Below are positions 60,568 to 64,000 of a stretch of 64,000 bases of DNA, in pieces (the stretch's first letter is position 1; each line of letters starts with the position of its first letter). The DNA is from Celeribacter baekdonensis B30 (GTDB lineage Bacteria > Pseudomonadota > Alphaproteobacteria > Rhodobacterales > Rhodobacteraceae): assembly GCF_000299875.1 (NCBI RefSeq), contig NZ_AMRK01000002.1:413382-477381 (forward strand). Reading direction: 5' to 3'. The notes beneath the pieces were generated by a model. The model ran no database searches. It was not told the DNA's origin and was given only the letters and a program-made list of their open reading frames with translations. The translations under genes and the position numbers were made by a program.

Positions 60568-61876
60568 ACTCACCTACACCGGCTGGGGTCGCGCCCGCGT
60601 GGCCTCTGGTTTGGTGGCCCGCCCCGAACGTCTCTCGACCCTGACCCGTGATCTGACTGAGACCCACGCCCCCGCTTTTGGCATGCGTCGCTCATATGGC
60701 GATGTCGCACTGAACCACAATGGCCGCGCCTATGACATGACCCGGCTGGATCGGGTGATTGCCTTTGATCCGGCCACAGGGGTCGTCGAGGTCGAAGCCG
60801 GGATGCCGATCGGTGATCTGGGCCGCGCGTTTGCCAACAAAGGCTGGATTCCACCGGTGATGCCGGGCACGGGATTTGCCACGGTCGGCGGCTGTATCGC
60901 CAATGATGTGCATGGCAAAAACCATCATGTGATGGGCTCCTTTGGTCAGCATGTGACCGCGATCACTCTGATCCAAGGGGCAAAAACCCGCAAAATAACC
61001 CCGAAATCCGCCCCTGATCTGTGGAAAGCCACAGTGGGTGGCTTGGGTCAAACCGGGGTGATTGCCAGCGCGAAAATCCAACTGATGCCCTGCAAAGGTG
61101 ACATGATGGTGTTGACCGAACGGCGCATTGATGGGCTGGACGACTTCCTTGTGGCCTTTGATGAGAGCCGCACCGATTACACCGTCGGTTGGATTGACGC
61201 GACCGCCACCGGCGCGCGGTTGGGGCGCGGGATTTTGGAGGAAGGAGAGATCACCTCCGGCATCAACAAAAGCCGCGATGCAGCGAAATCCGTGCCCTTT
61301 AATGCCCCAAGCTGGGCACTGTCGGCCCCCGTGGTGCGGGTGTTCAACGAGCTGTATTTCCGCCGGGTTCCGGCCAAGGGCCGCACCTCCGTCAAACCGA
61401 TCACCGAACCATTTTTCCCGCTCGATGCGATCCACAACTGGAACCGGCTCTATGGCAAACGCGGCTTTCACCAATTCCAATGCGTCGTGCCGATGGATCA
61501 GGTCGAGATGCTGCGCGCGATGTTGACCCGGATCGGCACCTCCGGTCTGGCCTCACCTTTGGCGGTGCTCAAAAAGATGGGTGCGGGGCGCGGCGGCTAT
61601 ATGTCCTTCCCGATGGAGGGCTATACTTTGGCGGTCGATTTCCCCAATCGCGATGGGGCCGAAGATCTGATTTCCGAACTCACCGATATGGCGCATGACG
61701 CGGGTGGGCGGATTTATTTCGCCAAGGACGGCGTCGCCAGCGCCGCACAAATCGCGGGCATGTACCCGGACCAAGAGACATGGGCCAAAGCGGTGGCAAA
61801 AGCCGACCCAGAACGGGCCTTTGAGACAGACCTCGTGCGCCGATTGGGCCTGCGCGACGGCACAGGAGCGGCATGA
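60554..61876 (+). CDS. FAD-binding oxidoreductase, DprE1-like
   Basis: 440 residues. VAO-type FAD domain with MRRSYGDVALN (about 36-46), GTGFATVGGCIANDVHGKNHHV and GLGQTGVIASAKI. The VHGKNHH motif and GxGxxxVGG are those of DprE1, which oxidises decaprenylphosphoryl ribose. The C-terminal domain (about 260-430) ends in a GxYFAKD segment. The next gene is a DprE2-like SDR, so the pair probably epimerises a polyprenyl-phosphate sugar. Bacterial origin outside actinobacteria makes this noteworthy. Confidence 0.85.
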   Translation: MAWNKLTYTGWGRARVASGLVARPERLSTLTRDLTETHAPAFGMRRSYGDVALNHNGRAYDMTRLDRVIAFDPATGVVEVEAGMPIGDLGRAFANKGWIPPVMPGTGFATVGGCIANDVHGKNHHVMGSFGQHVTAITLIQGAKTRKITPKSAPDLWKATVGGLGQTGVIASAKIQLMPCKGDMMVLTERRIDGLDDFLVAFDESRTDYTVGWIDATATGARLGRGILEEGEITSGINKSRDAAKSVPFNAPSWALSAPVVRVFNELYFRRVPAKGRTSVKPITEPFFPLDAIHNWNRLYGKRGFHQFQCVVPMDQVEMLRAMLTRIGTSGLASPLAVLKKMGAGRGGYMSFPMEGYTLAVDFPNRDGAEDLISELTDMAHDAGGRIYFAKDGVASAAQIAGMYPDQETWAKAVAKADPERAFETDLVRRLGLRDGTGAA

Positions 61877-62613
61877 TGCAACAGAGCTGGATCATTTTGG
61901 GCGCAACCTCGTCGATGGCGCGCGCGATGGCGCGGCGCTTGGCGAAAGAGGGCGCGACCTTGTTTTTATGTGGCCGCGACATGGACGATCTGGCGGCCAC
62001 GGCGGCCGATTGTCTCGCGCGCGGCGCTGTGTGCGCCGAAGCGTTGCTCTTCGACGCGCGCGACACCGACACGTTCGCGCCAATCATTGAGCGCGCGACA
62101 GCGGAAGAGGGCGTGATCAACTGCGCGGTCTTCGTCGGCTCCATGCCGGAACAAGACGCGATTGACGCCACGCCCGAGTTGATCGCAGGCGTCGTTACCG
62201 ACAGCCACATCGGTCCGGCCACTTTCCTGCAAAAGCTCGCGCCTTACATTGAGGCACGCGGCCAAGGCACGGTTGTCGGCGTCGGATCGGTGGCGGGTGA
62301 TCGGGGGCGGATTGGCAATTACGTCTATGGCTCGGCGAAAGCGGGCTTTGCCACCTACCTGTCCGGCCTGCGCAATCGGTTGACGCGCGCGGGCGGGCAT
62401 GTGGTCACGGTGAAACCGGGGTTTGTCGACACGGCGATGACCTGGGGGATCGAGGGGATGTTTTTGGTCGCCTCGCCCGATGCCGTGGCAGGCGATATTT
62501 TAACCGCCGTCGCCAGGAAAAAGAACGTGATCTACACACCGTTCTTCTGGCGTTACATCATGTTGATCATCCGGCACATCCCGGAATTCATCTTTAAGAA
62601 AATGTCGATCTGA
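61873..62613 (+). CDS. Short-chain dehydrogenase, DprE2-like
   Basis: 246 residues. N-terminal Rossmann motif ILGATSSMARAMARRL (about 6-21), CAVFVGS, and the YGSAKAGFATYLSGL catalytic Tyr-x3-Lys. The C-terminal IRHIPEFIFKKM is hydrophobic. Such SDRs reduce the keto-intermediate made by DprE1. The start overlaps the DprE1-like stop (ATGA). Confidence 0.85.
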   Translation: MMQQSWIILGATSSMARAMARRLAKEGATLFLCGRDMDDLAATAADCLARGAVCAEALLFDARDTDTFAPIIERATAEEGVINCAVFVGSMPEQDAIDATPELIAGVVTDSHIGPATFLQKLAPYIEARGQGTVVGVGSVAGDRGRIGNYVYGSAKAGFATYLSGLRNRLTRAGGHVVTVKPGFVDTAMTWGIEGMFLVASPDAVAGDILTAVARKKNVIYTPFFWRYIMLIIRHIPEFIFKKMSI

Positions 62614-62632
62614 GCACGACAGAAAAACAATA

Positions 62633-62660
62633 AAAAGGGGGCCTTCGCGGCCCCTTTTTT
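62633..62660. terminator. Bidirectional terminator
   Basis: GGGGCC / GGCCCC stem with a TTCGC loop, flanked by an A run and a T run, lies between convergent genes and can serve both. Confidence 0.85.
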
Positions 62661-62668
62661 CATATCTG

Positions 62669-63580
62669 CTAGTTTTGCGCCCGCACGGCATTGGTGGCAA
62701 ACACACAGCCATCCGAGTAAAGCTCTGGCGGGGTCACGCAAAGCCCCTTGGCCACCTGCCACGCCGCCAAGACTTTCGGGACATAGGCGCGGGTTTCGGC
62801 GTAAGGCGGCGGACCGTTGTTGGATTTAACCGCGTTCTCTCCGGCATTATACCCGGCCAGCGCCAGCGCCACATCGCCGTTGAATTCGGTGATCAGCCAA
62901 TCGAGATAGGCAATGCCGCCTTTGATGTTTTGATCCGGGTCTGTGGGATCGACGTCAAACCGCGCGGCGGTGTCTGGGATGAGCTGCATCAGACCCTGCG
63001 CCCCTGCCCCGCTCACGGCGTCTTCTTTCCCCGAAGATTCAACCGAAATCACCGCCAGCGCCAAAGCCGGGCTGACCTTGGTGCCGATGGAATGCAACAG
63101 CAACGACGTGCCATAGCGATTGGCCAGATCGGTGATCTGTTGAAAGCTGGGTCTGGGCACGGCCCGCGCTTCTGACTGGTCCAGCGCCGCCAAAGCCGCG
63201 CCGAACCGTTCGGGGCCTGCACCAAACAGATCATGCGGCACCGCGTTCCAATACCACGCCATCAAATCCGCGCTGGCGGCGTCCGGCAGGCCCTCAGATA
63301 CAGCCGTCGGTTTGGGTGGAGCTTTGACGGTTTTCATGCCGGGTCGGATTTGCACCGTGATCAGATTGCCCGCCCCGCCCGTGGGCACGCCGATGCGCTT
63401 GGGCTTGACCTCAGGCCATGGCGGGGGCGGAACATAGGCCGTGGGCGCGGACTCTGGGTCGGCCTCTTGTGCCAGACTGGACGTCCCCCAAGCGCCTGCA
63501 CATAGAAAAGATGCCAGCGCCAGCGCGGCACCCGCCTTGGACCCGACGGCGCAAACCCTGCGCACGACTGCGGTGATCAT
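62669..63580 (-). CDS. Lytic transglycosylase (Slt/MltC-like catalytic domain)
   Basis: 303 residues. A signal or anchor region (about 1-38) and a Pro-rich stretch lead to the catalytic domain (about 155-290): AVISVESSGKEDAVS with the catalytic Glu, GAQGLMQLIPDTAARF and ALAGYNAGENAV. It cuts peptidoglycan between MurNAc and GlcNAc. ATG 63580 is preferred because AGAG lies 8 bases upstream; 63586 is possible. The 5' side is very AT-rich. Confidence 0.85.
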   Translation of the reverse strand: MITAVVRRVCAVGSKAGAALALASFLCAGAWGTSSLAQEADPESAPTAYVPPPPWPEVKPKRIGVPTGGAGNLITVQIRPGMKTVKAPPKPTAVSEGLPDAASADLMAWYWNAVPHDLFGAGPERFGAALAALDQSEARAVPRPSFQQITDLANRYGTSLLLHSIGTKVSPALALAVISVESSGKEDAVSGAGAQGLMQLIPDTAARFDVDPTDPDQNIKGGIAYLDWLITEFNGDVALALAGYNAGENAVKSNNGPPPYAETRAYVPKVLAAWQVAKGLCVTPPELYSDGCVFATNAVRAQN

Positions 63581-63978
63581 CAACATATCTCTGACTTTTA
63601 CGGCTCGGGGTTGGCACGTCTTTGGCTTCGCGTGCTTTTGATTGACCCCAGTTTGGCAAAAATCATGCCGTTCTGCCAGTGATTTAGCGACAATCAGACT
63701 CAATCAAATTTGAATTTTAACCGATAAAACACCAAAAAAGCATTTTTATCCAAAATAGTTAAAATTTTTTATTGTATAGTTTCAATATGTTATATTGAAA
63801 ACCTTCTAAAATTTTCGAGGGTCCAAAAACGTACCAATGCTGCCCAACTCCTGCCCCAGTTCAAAGGCCATATAGCCTCATCGAAAGCAAGACAGAGCGA
63901 CACACGGCACGGGAAACGCCAACGCTCCAAACGCTAAGACGTGGAAAAAATCGAAATGTATCCTTGGAGGGAACACCA
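63581..63978. other. AT-rich intergenic region
   Basis: About 400 bp without a gene. The stretch 63700-63825 is much more AT-rich than the rest of the window, with poly-A/T tracts and a perfect inverted repeat (63780-63800). It probably holds divergent promoters for the transglycosylase and for the gene starting at 63979. No repeat with other parts was found. Confidence 0.6.
63780..63800. repeat. Perfect 9-bp inverted repeat in an AT-rich promoter
   Basis: TTTCAATAT / ATATTGAAA around GTT. Could be an operator or a hairpin; located about 180 bp before the truncated gene. Confidence 0.8.
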
Positions 63979-64000
63979 ATGAAATTCTTCAAACTTGCAA
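63979..64000 (+). CDS. Start of a gene cut by the window end
   Basis: ATG at 63979 with GGAGGG 9 bases upstream; the visible start is MKFFKLA, like the beginning of a signal peptide. Identity cannot be determined. The long AT-rich upstream region suggests a strongly regulated or strongly expressed product. Confidence 0.55.

Noticed and set aside
1..64000. tRNA, rRNA, CRISPR array, transposase or phage genes
   Set aside because: None could be recognised by reading both strands for the usual motifs.

Overview
The window is a high-GC chromosomal segment from an alphaproteobacterium, most likely a member of the Rhodobacteraceae (Roseobacter group). The inference rests on the split cytochrome c oxidase locus (coxB-ctaB-small ORF-ctaG-coxC-surf1-thrC-M16 peptidase), the ptsP next to lysC, an FnrL-type box, the DUF6525 protein and the 5-domain dipeptide transporters. 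No rRNA, tRNA, CRISPR array, prophage or insertion sequence was seen. Most of the DNA is protein-coding and densely packed, with many 1-4 bp stop/start overlaps.

Left part (1-14.9 kb) is metal and cofactor uptake. It starts inside hmuV (haem ABC ATPase) and continues with a small secreted Cys-rich protein, exbB, two exbD copies and tonB. Convergent to it lies a minus-strand block whose parts resemble the zinc-limitation operon known from Pseudomonas (DUF2796 His-rich periplasmic protein, LolD/MacB-type ATPase, FtsX-like permease, DUF3299 protein). Upstream in the same direction are a DUF6525 protein, a CobW/COG0523 GTPase and a CPYC-containing flavoprotein. The flavoprotein's upstream region holds 15-bp inverted repeats that look like Zur boxes. 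Next is a full cobalamin acquisition operon, btuB-btuF-btuC-btuD-cbiZ, preceded by a clear cobalamin riboswitch.

Middle-left (14.9-26.7 kb) holds a peptide-type ABC transporter operon (binding protein, permease, a permease-ATPase fusion, second ATPase). It is divergent from a DUF1028 gene and is probably controlled by the nearby FCD/GntR repressor; similar AT-rich motifs sit at both promoters. Then come a LuxR-type regulator without a LuxI partner and, divergently, a 966-residue secreted von Willebrand A protein with a duplicated Cys module, followed by a small secreted partner gene.

Middle (26.9-42.9 kb) is mostly metabolism and housekeeping: Orn/Lys/Arg decarboxylase, Kdo transferase, Nudix, DUF1178, SDR, aspartate kinase, nitrogen-PTS enzyme I, EcsC, GNAT, flavin reductase, methionine aminopeptidase, transglutaminase-like protein, and the MTA phosphorylase / LysE exporter / adenine phosphoribosyltransferase group.

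Right part (42.9-64 kb) has a GlcD-type oxidase, the cox assembly operon, a palindromic FNR box between coxB and tldD, dprA-topA, a 3-oxoacid CoA-transferase pair, and a three-gene cluster (flippase-like membrane protein, DprE1-like and DprE2-like enzymes). It ends with a lytic transglycosylase and a strikingly AT-rich promoter region before a gene cut by the window edge. The points most worth checking are the Asp-less second ExbD, the Zur-like box cluster, the VWA protein pair, the perfect 16-bp inverted repeat at 38.1 kb, the FNR box, and the DprE1/DprE2-like cluster.
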